Shown: positions 1-6,053 of the stretch, piece by piece
Numbering within the stretch: the first letter of the stretch is position 1
Layout: the number at the start of each line of letters is the position of its first letter
The notes under the pieces: generated by a model
What the model was told of the DNA's origin: nothing
Seen by the model: only the letters and a program-made list of their open reading frames with translations
Databases searched by the model: none
Program-made: the position numbers and the translations under genes
Source of the DNA: Muribaculaceae bacterium
GTDB taxonomy: Bacteria > Bacteroidota > Bacteroidia > Bacteroidales > Muribaculaceae
DNA length: 9,466 nt
NCBI GenBank assembly: GCA_016287065.1
Contig: JAEEVB010000081.1
Coordinates: 1-9,466 of the forward strand
Direction of reading: 5' to 3'

Positions 1-663
1 GCCATACTCACGTAGCTTGTTCACCAGAGCAGCCACAGTCGAAGCCTTCTGCCCTATTGCCACATAGATGCAATACACGGGCTTTCCAGCCTCATAGCAC
101 GAACGCTGATTGATGATGGTGTCGATAGCGATGGCAGTCTTGCCAATCTGGCGGTCGCCAATGATGAGCTCACGCTGGCCACGGCCAATGGGAATCATCG
201 AGTCGATGGCCTTGAGACCCGTCTGCAACGGTTCCTTCACAGGCTGCCGGAAGATGACACCGGGGGCTTTGCGCTCGAGTGGCAGACGAATGCGGTCGCC
301 TTCAATCTCGCCATTTCCATCGATGGGTTCTGCAAGCACATTCACCACGCGGCCCAGCAAGCCCTCGCCTACTTGAATAGAGGCGATTTCACCAGTGCGG
401 CGCACCTTCATGTTCTCGGTGATGGAGTCTACTTCATTGAGCAGAATGACGCCCACGTCGCTTTCCTCAAGGTTCATAGCTACGCCCGTGACACCATTCT
501 CGAACTCCACGAGTTCATTGGCCTCCACGTTTTCCAGTCCGTAGACATGCGCAACACCGTCGCCCACTTCCAGCACAGTACCAACTTCCTCGAACGACAC
601 TTTTCGCTCCACGTCGCTCAACTGTTGTTTCAGTATGTCGGATATTTCACTTGGGTTGATCAT
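1..663 (-). CDS. atpA: ATP synthase F1 subunit alpha, 5' part (runs off the left edge)
   Basis: This is the non-catalytic nucleotide-binding subunit of the F1 head, which alternates with beta around gamma on the cytoplasmic side. Only the first 221 codons are in the window; the frame stays open to base 1, so the gene is cut by the edge and not visibly truncated. The N-terminal beta-barrel region (about residues 20-95) is followed by the nucleotide-binding fold, with GLLGRVVNVL at 101-110 and PIDG at 113-116. The P-loop reads GDRQIGKT at 169-176; the usual alpha sequence is GDRQTGKT, so Thr is replaced by Ile. The ATG at 663 begins MINPSEISDILKQQL, a normal alpha start, 9 bp after the atpH stop. 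An AAAGGA stretch lies upstream but too far away to be a convincing ribosome-binding site. It is the last atp gene seen; atpG would be expected next. The assignment is very secure. Confidence 0.97.
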   Translation of the reverse strand, partial: MINPSEISDILKQQLSDVERKVSFEEVGTVLEVGDGVAHVYGLENVEANELVEFENGVTGVAMNLEESDVGVILLNEVDSITENMKVRRTGEIASIQVGEGLLGRVVNVLAEPIDGNGEIEGDRIRLPLERKAPGVIFRQPVKEPLQTGLKAIDSMIPIGRGQRELIIGDRQIGKTAIAIDTIINQRSCYEAGKPVYCIYVAIGQKASTVAALVNKLREYG

Positions 664-672
664 ATCAGTGAT

Positions 673-1215
673 TTATTTCCTTTGGAGTTTTAAACGCAAT
701 TCTTGTAATTCATTCTTAACCGAAGCATCGAGCACAAGCGAATCGATTACCACCATGAAACCACCAATGATTTCGGGGTCGATGCGCTGTGAGATTTCAA
801 GGGTCATGCCTTTGAGCTGACGCTCCACGATGTCGGTTATTGCCTTGATCTCATCGTCGGGCAACTGGGTTGCCATCACAATCTCGACCTTGGCAATGTT
901 GTGTTCCTCTCGGTAAAGACGAACATAGGATAGCGCTATGCGGCGCAAAAATTCAGCACGATTGTTCTTAAGAACCAGCAATATGAATTTGTCGAGCGAA
1001 CTTCCAGGCTTGGCACCCGCGGCCACTAGCAACATACGGCTCTTGTCGCTATCGGGAATGTGCGGATTTAGCATCACCTTTTTCAGGTCATTAATTCCCG
1101 AATAACTGAAATTGAGCTCTTTCAGCTGCTTGTAGATGACTTCTGAATCACCATTCTCTACAGCATACTTGTAAAGGGCCTTTGCATATCTACGCGGTAT
1201 AAGTCCGTCGTTCAT
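673..1215 (-). CDS. atpH: ATP synthase F1 subunit delta
   Basis: Subunit delta (OSCP-like) sits on top of the F1 head and ties it to the peripheral stalk made of the b subunits. The 180-aa length is normal for the family. The N-terminal half opens with IPRRYAKALYKYA (residues 6-18), the typical start of the helical domain. The C-terminal part has the conserved stretch KVEIVMATQLPDDE followed by the IDPEIIGGFMVVID motif, which resembles the usual delta signature for the region contacting b. The ATG at 1215 lies 6 bp after the atpF stop, and the gene ends 9 bp before atpA, so it is translated from the same message. No Shine-Dalgarno is visible; the leader is A-rich. Sequence divergence is normal for delta, the least conserved F1 subunit, but position and motifs make the call firm. 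Confidence 0.95.
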   Translation of the reverse strand: MNDGLIPRRYAKALYKYAVENGDSEVIYKQLKELNFSYSGINDLKKVMLNPHIPDSDKSRMLLVAAGAKPGSSLDKFILLVLKNNRAEFLRRIALSYVRLYREEHNIAKVEIVMATQLPDDEIKAITDIVERQLKGMTLEISQRIDPEIIGGFMVVIDSLVLDASVKNELQELRLKLQRK

Positions 1216-1221
1216 AATTAC

Positions 1222-1719
1222 TTAGTTTTTAATCTCAACCTCGTTCAGTAATTTGTTCACAAGTTCCTTTTGCGCCGTGTCGCTGCTCATGTTCTTGCGA
1301 AGTATCTTCTCGGCTATCTGCAAGGCCAGTTCCGACACTTCTTCCTTGAGCTGTTTCTCAGATTCGCGGCGTGCCTGTTCAATAGAAACTTGTGCGGCCT
1401 CTGTCACTTTCTGGGCTTCGGCCGAAGCTGTCACTTTGGCGTCTTCAATTATCTGGGTCTTCATCTTGGCAGCTTCGCGCAGTATCTCGGCCTGCTGATT
1501 GCGGGCTTCGGCTATCACCTTGTCGGCCTCGGCCTTAGCATTGTCGAGGTGCGACTTTGCTTCTTGCGCATAGGCCACGCCTTTGTCGATGAGGTCGGCA
1601 CGCTTCTCCATGCTCTTGATGATGAATGGCCACGCAAATTTAGCCAGGATGAAGTAGAGGCACAAGAATGCCACAAACATCCAGAAGACTAAACCAAATT
1701 CGGGCTTAAAAAGTTCCAT
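1222..1719 (-). CDS. atpF: ATP synthase Fo subunit b
   Basis: Subunit b forms the dimeric peripheral stalk that keeps the F1 head from turning with the rotor. The 165-aa protein has one N-terminal membrane helix (about residues 9-32, beginning GLVFWMFVAFLCLYFIL). A long, charged, Ala- and Glu-rich helix then runs from about 37 to 150, as expected for the right-handed coiled coil. The C-terminus (about 125-160, EVSELALQIAEKILRKN) is the delta-binding end. The start MELFKPEFGLVFWMF matches the typical Bacteroidetes b subunit. It lies 19 bp after atpE and 6 bp before atpH. Only one b-type gene is seen, which suggests a homodimer and not the b/b' pair of phototrophs. Confidence 0.96.
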   Translation of the reverse strand: MELFKPEFGLVFWMFVAFLCLYFILAKFAWPFIIKSMEKRADLIDKGVAYAQEAKSHLDNAKAEADKVIAEARNQQAEILREAAKMKTQIIEDAKVTASAEAQKVTEAAQVSIEQARRESEKQLKEEVSELALQIAEKILRKNMSSDTAQKELVNKLLNEVEIKN

Positions 1720-1738
1720 TGATTAAGGTTGTTATAAA

Positions 1739-1981
1739 TTAAAGGAATATAGCAAGGATGCAAACGATGAGTGCGAAGAAGGCAACACCTTCAATAAGGG
1801 CTGCAATCACAATCATGTTGCTTCGAATGTCGTTTGTTGATTCGGGTTGACGAGCGATGGCTTCCATAGCCGATCCACCAATCTTACCAATACCGATACC
1901 TGCTGCTATTGCTGCGATACCTGCTCCGATTGCTGCGCCTAACTTTGCGAGAGCGTCAGCGGCTAAAATCATTCCTAACAT
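1739..1981 (-). CDS. atpE: ATP synthase Fo subunit c (rotor ring)
   Basis: This 80-aa hairpin of two membrane helices forms the rotating c-ring. Helix 1 (about 10-35) contains the glycine-rich packing pattern GAAIGAGIAAIAAGIGIGK. The polar loop ARQPE (43-47) is the F1-contacting loop. Helix 2 (about 55-79) carries the ion-binding carboxylate Glu64 in AALIEGVAFFALI. Aligned by eye with known Na+-binding c subunits (Gln in helix 1, Glu-Ser in helix 2), this protein has Ile and Glu-Gly instead, so proton coupling is inferred. The ATG at 1981 is preferred; an internal ATG three codons on (MILAADAL) is an alternative. There is no Shine-Dalgarno, but a long A/C-rich leader fills the 40 bp after atpB. 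That may help the high expression c needs. Confidence 0.97.
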   Translation of the reverse strand: MLGMILAADALAKLGAAIGAGIAAIAAGIGIGKIGGSAMEAIARQPESTNDIRSNMIVIAALIEGVAFFALIVCILAIFL

Positions 1982-2021
1982 AGTTTTTCAGTTTTAATTG
2001 TTATTGTTTTTGTTTTTATTA

Positions 2022-3092
2022 TTATTCTTTATTAACCGGGATGTTCACGTGATGGTGCACATGAGCCATCGAGATAAACATTGTGGAGAGAATCGTGAAC
2101 ACATAAGCTTGGATGAAACTCACCAGTGTGTCGAGCAGCAGCATGAACAGCGAGAAGGCAAGCGAGAATATCGACGTTCCCACTCCCACGGCCACGCCAT
2201 AGGCTCCAAAGATGAATATCAGCAGTGTGAACACTATCACCACCATGTGCCCACCCATCATATTGGCAAAGAGACGAATCATGAGGGCAATGGGCTTGGT
2301 GAAGATGCCAAAGATCTCGATAATGGGCATCAATGGCATGGGGCACTTGAGCGCCACGGGAACATCGGGCCAGAAGATTTCCTTCCAATATTCCTTGGTG
2401 CCCGTGAGGTTGGTCATCAAGAAGGTGCACACGGCAAGCACCAGCGTCACGGCAAGGTTGCCTGTGAGGTTGGCACCACCTGGGAAGATGACGATCAGTC
2501 CCAATAGGTTCATCGTGAGGATGAAGAAGAACACCGTGAGCAAATAGGGAGCATACTTGGGCGCTTCCCTACCCATGATGGGACGTATGGTATCGGTATA
2601 CACAAAGTCCACGATCACCTCGAGCAAGGCAGTGCCCTTGCGCGGGGCCTTCATGCCATGCTTCTTGTACCAACGCTTGATGCTGAACACCATGAGCATC
2701 ACCAGCACCATGGCAATCATGATACCAAAGGCATTTTTCGTGATCGAGAAGTCGAGCGGACGCGTGCCGTCGGCACTCACCACCTTGCCTTTGTATTCGC
2801 CTTCGGTCGCAATCTTGAATCCATCATATTCCTGACCTTCGGCAAGACGGCTCGACAAGAAGCAGTGCCAACCGCTATTGTCGTGCACGATAATGGGCAG
2901 CGGTATGCGATAATGATGAGAAAATGGCACCTCCCACCCATAGGCATCGCCCAGGTGCTCAAATATCACCTCCTTGGGGTCAAGTTTAGTTTCATGACCC
3001 TCGGCGGCATGATGCGAGGCACTCATATAGCCAAAAGCCATAAGAGCGATTATCACAAGGGCCACTATTGCGGTTATAACCTTTTTCATCAT
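2022..3092 (-). CDS. atpB: ATP synthase Fo subunit a, with signal peptide and periplasmic domain
   Basis: Subunit a provides the two ion half-channels next to the c-ring. The essential arginine is Arg273, in the motif IALMIRLFANMMGGH (268-282). The last helices contain LDTLVSFIQAYVFTILS, the second conserved channel helix with Gln328. The protein is about 356 aa, against about 270 in E. coli. The extra part is N-terminal: a Lys-Lys-led hydrophobic signal-like segment (3-25), then a soluble His- and Asp-rich region (about 27-118) before the first conserved membrane helix near 122-138. I chose the ATG pair at 3092/3089 because it gives a clean signal peptide and starts 4 bp after the atpC stop. 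The open frame extends to 3185, but that part overlaps atpC and does not look like protein. No atpI-like gene lies between atpC and atpB. Confidence 0.95.
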   Translation of the reverse strand: MMKKVITAIVALVIIALMAFGYMSASHHAAEGHETKLDPKEVIFEHLGDAYGWEVPFSHHYRIPLPIIVHDNSGWHCFLSSRLAEGQEYDGFKIATEGEYKGKVVSADGTRPLDFSITKNAFGIMIAMVLVMLMVFSIKRWYKKHGMKAPRKGTALLEVIVDFVYTDTIRPIMGREAPKYAPYLLTVFFFILTMNLLGLIVIFPGGANLTGNLAVTLVLAVCTFLMTNLTGTKEYWKEIFWPDVPVALKCPMPLMPIIEIFGIFTKPIALMIRLFANMMGGHMVVIVFTLLIFIFGAYGVAVGVGTSIFSLAFSLFMLLLDTLVSFIQAYVFTILSTMFISMAHVHHHVNIPVNKE

Positions 3093-3096
3093 CAGT

Positions 3097-3330
3097 TTAA
3101 TATAAGCAGACCGACACCACATTGTTCTTGATATCAGCAACGCCTCCCAATATCTCGCGAGTGTGAGTTTCACCCTGCGACACATAGGTAATGGTGCCCT
3201 TGTTCAGGGCCGAAATGAGAGCAGCATGATTCTTGAGCACCTGGAATAGTCCCTTTGCGCCTGGCAAGGTGACCGATTCCACAGTTCCCTCAAATTCTAC
3301 TTTCTCGGCCGATATGATTTTCAGTGTCAT
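3097..3330 (-). CDS. atpC: ATP synthase F1 subunit epsilon, short form
   Basis: Epsilon belongs to the central rotor stalk with gamma and the c-ring. This protein is only 77 aa, where E. coli epsilon is about 139. The N-terminal beta-sandwich is present, with the typical opening LKIISAEKVEFEGTVESVTLPGAKGLFQVLKNHAA and the strand end EILGGVADIKNNVVSV. The C-terminal pair of helices, which acts as an ATPase brake in many bacteria, is absent. The stop follows a natural domain end, so this looks like a short family version and not a broken gene. Short epsilon proteins are usual in Bacteroidetes. It lies 54 bp after atpD and 4 bp before atpB, the expected beta-epsilon pairing. Confidence 0.94.
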   Translation of the reverse strand: MTLKIISAEKVEFEGTVESVTLPGAKGLFQVLKNHAALISALNKGTITYVSQGETHTREILGGVADIKNNVVSVCLY

Positions 3331-3384
3331 ATATTGCTATTGTGAATAATTATCTTCTTTAATTACGCGGTAGGAAACGGGGCA

Positions 3385-4890
3385 TCAAGCCTGTGCCTGT
3401 GCAAGCAGTTTCTCGCCCTTGGCAATGGCATCGTCGATGGTACCCACGTTCAAGAACGCCTGTTCGGGCAAGTGATCGACCTCACCGTCAAGAATCATCT
3501 TGAAACCGCGTATGGTCTCGTTCAGCGGAACCATCACACCTGGCACACCAGTGAACTGCTCAGCCACAAAGAAGGGCTGCGACAGGAATCGCTGGGCACG
3601 ACGTGCACGCGACACAACTAGTTTATCGTCGTCGCTCAATTCATCAACACCCAAGATGGCAATGATGTCCTGCAACTCATTGTACTTCTGGAGCAGACCT
3701 ATCACGCGTTGTGCCACATTGTAGTGCTCCTCGCCAATGATGTGCGGGTCCATGATGCGCGAAGTCGATGCCAGAGGGTCAACAGCGGGATAGATACCCA
3801 GCTCGGTGATCTTACGGCTCAACACCGTGGTTGCATCCAGGAAGTTGAAGGTGGTGGCAGGAGCAGGGTCGGTCAAGTCATCGGCAGGCACATACACGGC
3901 CTGAACCGAGGTGATACTGCCGCTCTTGGTCGAAGTGATGCGTTCCTGCAACTTACCCATCTCAGAGGCAAGTGTTGGCTGATAACCCACAGCCGACGGC
4001 ATGCGGCCCAGCAGAGCCGACACCTCCGAACCAGCCTGAGTGAAACGGAAGATGTTGTCCATGAAGAGCAAGATGTCCTTGCCGCCACCGTCCTGATCGC
4101 GGAACTGCTCGGCAACAGTCAGACCCGACAGTGCCACGCGCAGACGCGCACCGGGAGGCTCGTTCATCTGGCCGAACACCAGAGTTGCCTGCGACGAGTT
4201 CACGGCTTCCATGTCCACATCATTCAGGTTCCACTCGCCTTTCTCCATGCCTTCACGGAATTTTTCGCCGTATTGAATCACACCGCTCTCAATCATTTCA
4301 CGAAGCAAGTCGTTACCTTCACGTGTGCGTTCGCCCACACCCGTAAACACCGAGAAGCCGTTGTGACCGTGAGCAATGTTATGTATGAGCTCCATGATAA
4401 GCACCGTCTTGCCCACACCGGCACCTCCAAACAGACCGATTTTACCACCTTTCGAGAAAGGTTCAATCAGGTCAATCACCTTGATACCGGTATAAAGAAT
4501 CTCCTGTGAGATCGACAGATCGGCAAATGCGGGAGCTGGCTGGTGAATAGCACGACGTTCTGTGGCCTGCAGCGGGGCAAGGTGGTCGATGGGCTGCCCA
4601 ATCACATTGAGCAAGCGACCCTTCACCTGTTCACCGGTAGGCACCGAAATAGGACGGCCCAGGTTTGTCACCTTCGTACCGCGTTTCAAGCCATCGGTGC
4701 TGTCCATAGCCACACAACGCACGGTGTTCTCGCCTATGTGCTGTTCCACTTCCAGTATTAGATTCGAGCCGTCGTTGCGAGGCACCGAAAGGGCTGTATA
4801 GATAGCCGGGCGGGTTACGCCGTCTCCTTCAAATGCAATATCAACAACAGGTCCGATTACTTGAGTTATTTTACCATAACTTTCAGCCAT
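3385..4890 (-). CDS. atpD: ATP synthase F1 subunit beta (catalytic)
   Basis: This is the catalytic subunit of F1. In the 501-aa protein the P-loop GGAGVGKT is at 155-162, the catalytic glutamate lies in GVGERTREGNDL (Glu187), and the Walker B aspartate ends ILLFMD (Asp278). The MNEPPGAR motif and the DELSDDD motif of the C-terminal domain are intact. It is about 40 residues longer than E. coli beta; most of the excess lies between MIESGVI and ATLVFGQ (about residues 205-235), an insertion I associate with Bacteroidetes beta subunits. I chose the ATG at 4890 (MAESYGKITQVIGPVVDIAF) over an in-frame GTG two codons upstream, since MAESYGKI is a natural beta start. It follows nuoH by 38 bp with no terminator-like hairpin between, so it is probably transcribed with the nuo genes. 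Confidence 0.98.
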   Translation of the reverse strand: MAESYGKITQVIGPVVDIAFEGDGVTRPAIYTALSVPRNDGSNLILEVEQHIGENTVRCVAMDSTDGLKRGTKVTNLGRPISVPTGEQVKGRLLNVIGQPIDHLAPLQATERRAIHQPAPAFADLSISQEILYTGIKVIDLIEPFSKGGKIGLFGGAGVGKTVLIMELIHNIAHGHNGFSVFTGVGERTREGNDLLREMIESGVIQYGEKFREGMEKGEWNLNDVDMEAVNSSQATLVFGQMNEPPGARLRVALSGLTVAEQFRDQDGGGKDILLFMDNIFRFTQAGSEVSALLGRMPSAVGYQPTLASEMGKLQERITSTKSGSITSVQAVYVPADDLTDPAPATTFNFLDATTVLSRKITELGIYPAVDPLASTSRIMDPHIIGEEHYNVAQRVIGLLQKYNELQDIIAILGVDELSDDDKLVVSRARRAQRFLSQPFFVAEQFTGVPGVMVPLNETIRGFKMILDGEVDHLPEQAFLNVGTIDDAIAKGEKLLAQAQA

Positions 4891-4928
4891 AATCACGAAT
4901 GTATTTTATTTAGGTTATTATTTACAAT

Positions 4929-6011
4929 TTAGAAAACCCAGTTGAACGACACACACAGCGCCATAATCACGAGGTTAACCAGCCCGATGGGCATCAGAAT
5001 GCGCCACTCCAGTGCAAGCATCTGGTCAATACGCACGCGAGGGAACGACCAGCGAATCCACATGAACACGAAGGTCATGAAGAAGGCCTTGCCCAGGAAC
5101 CAGAAGGTCGACGGTATGAAGTCCATCACCTTATTAAAACCTTCCCAACCAGGAATGTGCAACGGCATCCAGCCGCCAAGGAACAGCAATGCTGCAATGC
5201 CACTCACGATAAACAGGTTCAGGTATTCGGCCAGATAGAACAGACCATAGTGAATACCCGAGTACTCGCTGTGATAACCGGCAGTAAGTTCGTGCTCAGC
5301 CTCAGGCAAGTCAAACGGGCCACGGTTGTTCTCGGCATTGGCAGCAATGATGTAGATCACAAAGGCGATAATAGCAGGCAAGTGGCCCTTGAAGATGAAC
5401 CAGCCATCGTTCTGAGCCTCTACAATGCCGCTGATGCTCATGGTGCCGGCAAGGCACACCACGGTGAGAATGGAGATGCCCACCGAGAGCTCGTAGCTCA
5501 CCATCTGCGCACCACTTCGCATGGCACCCAGCAAGGTGTACTTGCTGTTACTCGACCAGCCTGCCAACAAGATGCCAAGCACGCCAAGCGACGACACGGC
5601 AATGATGAAGAACACGCCTATGTTGAAGTCTATCACCTGCATTCCTTTGCCCCAAGGCAGGCAGGCAAAGGTGAGCACCGATGCCGTTACCACAAAGAAG
5701 GGGGCGAGCCAGAACAGGAACTTGTCGTTATGCCACAACGTCACAATCTCCTTAGTGAGAATCTTGAACACGTCGGCAAATATCTGAAGCAGACCACCAG
5801 GACCCACACGGATAGGACCGCGGCGGCACTGAATCCAGGCGCACACCCAGCGCTCATACATGATATAAAACATGGCTATCACCGTATAGGCCAGCAAGAG
5901 GCCAACGGCTACCAGGATGCATTCAATTGTAGAAGTGAGCCAACCTGGGCACGACAGCGTGTTACGCAGCAAATTGTCGATCCAGCCTGTAACTATACTA
6001 AAGTCAAACAT
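4929..6011 (-). CDS. nuoH: NADH-quinone oxidoreductase (complex I) subunit H
   Basis: NuoH (ND1 homologue) is the membrane subunit that holds the end of the quinone chamber and links it to the proton-pumping arm. The 360-aa protein has about eight hydrophobic segments. It carries the family landmarks in order: ERW at 53-55 and RRGPIRVGPGGLLQIFAD at 63-80, GWSSNSKYTLLGAMRSGAQM at 151-170 followed by VSYE, then ANAENNRGPFDLPEAE at 224-239 and ELTAGYHSEYSG at 241-252. These acidic and arginine residues line the quinone entry region in known structures. Length is normal and no key part is missing. It starts 42 bp after nuoCD behind an A-rich leader with no Shine-Dalgarno. In known nuo operons nuoI follows nuoH (with nuoG before it where present); here atpD follows instead. 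Confidence 0.97.
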   Translation of the reverse strand: MFDFSIVTGWIDNLLRNTLSCPGWLTSTIECILVAVGLLLAYTVIAMFYIMYERWVCAWIQCRRGPIRVGPGGLLQIFADVFKILTKEIVTLWHNDKFLFWLAPFFVVTASVLTFACLPWGKGMQVIDFNIGVFFIIAVSSLGVLGILLAGWSSNSKYTLLGAMRSGAQMVSYELSVGISILTVVCLAGTMSISGIVEAQNDGWFIFKGHLPAIIAFVIYIIAANAENNRGPFDLPEAEHELTAGYHSEYSGIHYGLFYLAEYLNLFIVSGIAALLFLGGWMPLHIPGWEGFNKVMDFIPSTFWFLGKAFFMTFVFMWIRWSFPRVRIDQMLALEWRILMPIGLVNLVIMALCVSFNWVF

Positions 6012-6053
6012 AATATATTAATGTGTGTTTGTTATTGTTCTTGTTTTCTTCTT

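Noticed and set aside
3093..3185. Longer start for atpB
   Set aside because: The extra 31 residues overlap atpC entirely and precede a clean signal peptide beginning at MMKK; they are not protein-like.
3709..4509. Plus-strand open frame of 266 codons antisense to atpD
   Set aside because: Same reason: it mirrors the conserved beta subunit coding sequence and has no protein-like features.
4891..4896. GTG start for atpD two codons upstream of the ATG
   Set aside because: MAESYGKI is the natural beta start, and an ATG is available with the same leader.
4896..4926. Possible separate atp promoter (TTG, 21 bases, TACATTCG) in the nuoH-atpD gap
   Set aside because: The -7 element has a mismatch and ends 5 bases before the start codon, which would force a leaderless message; too weak to call.
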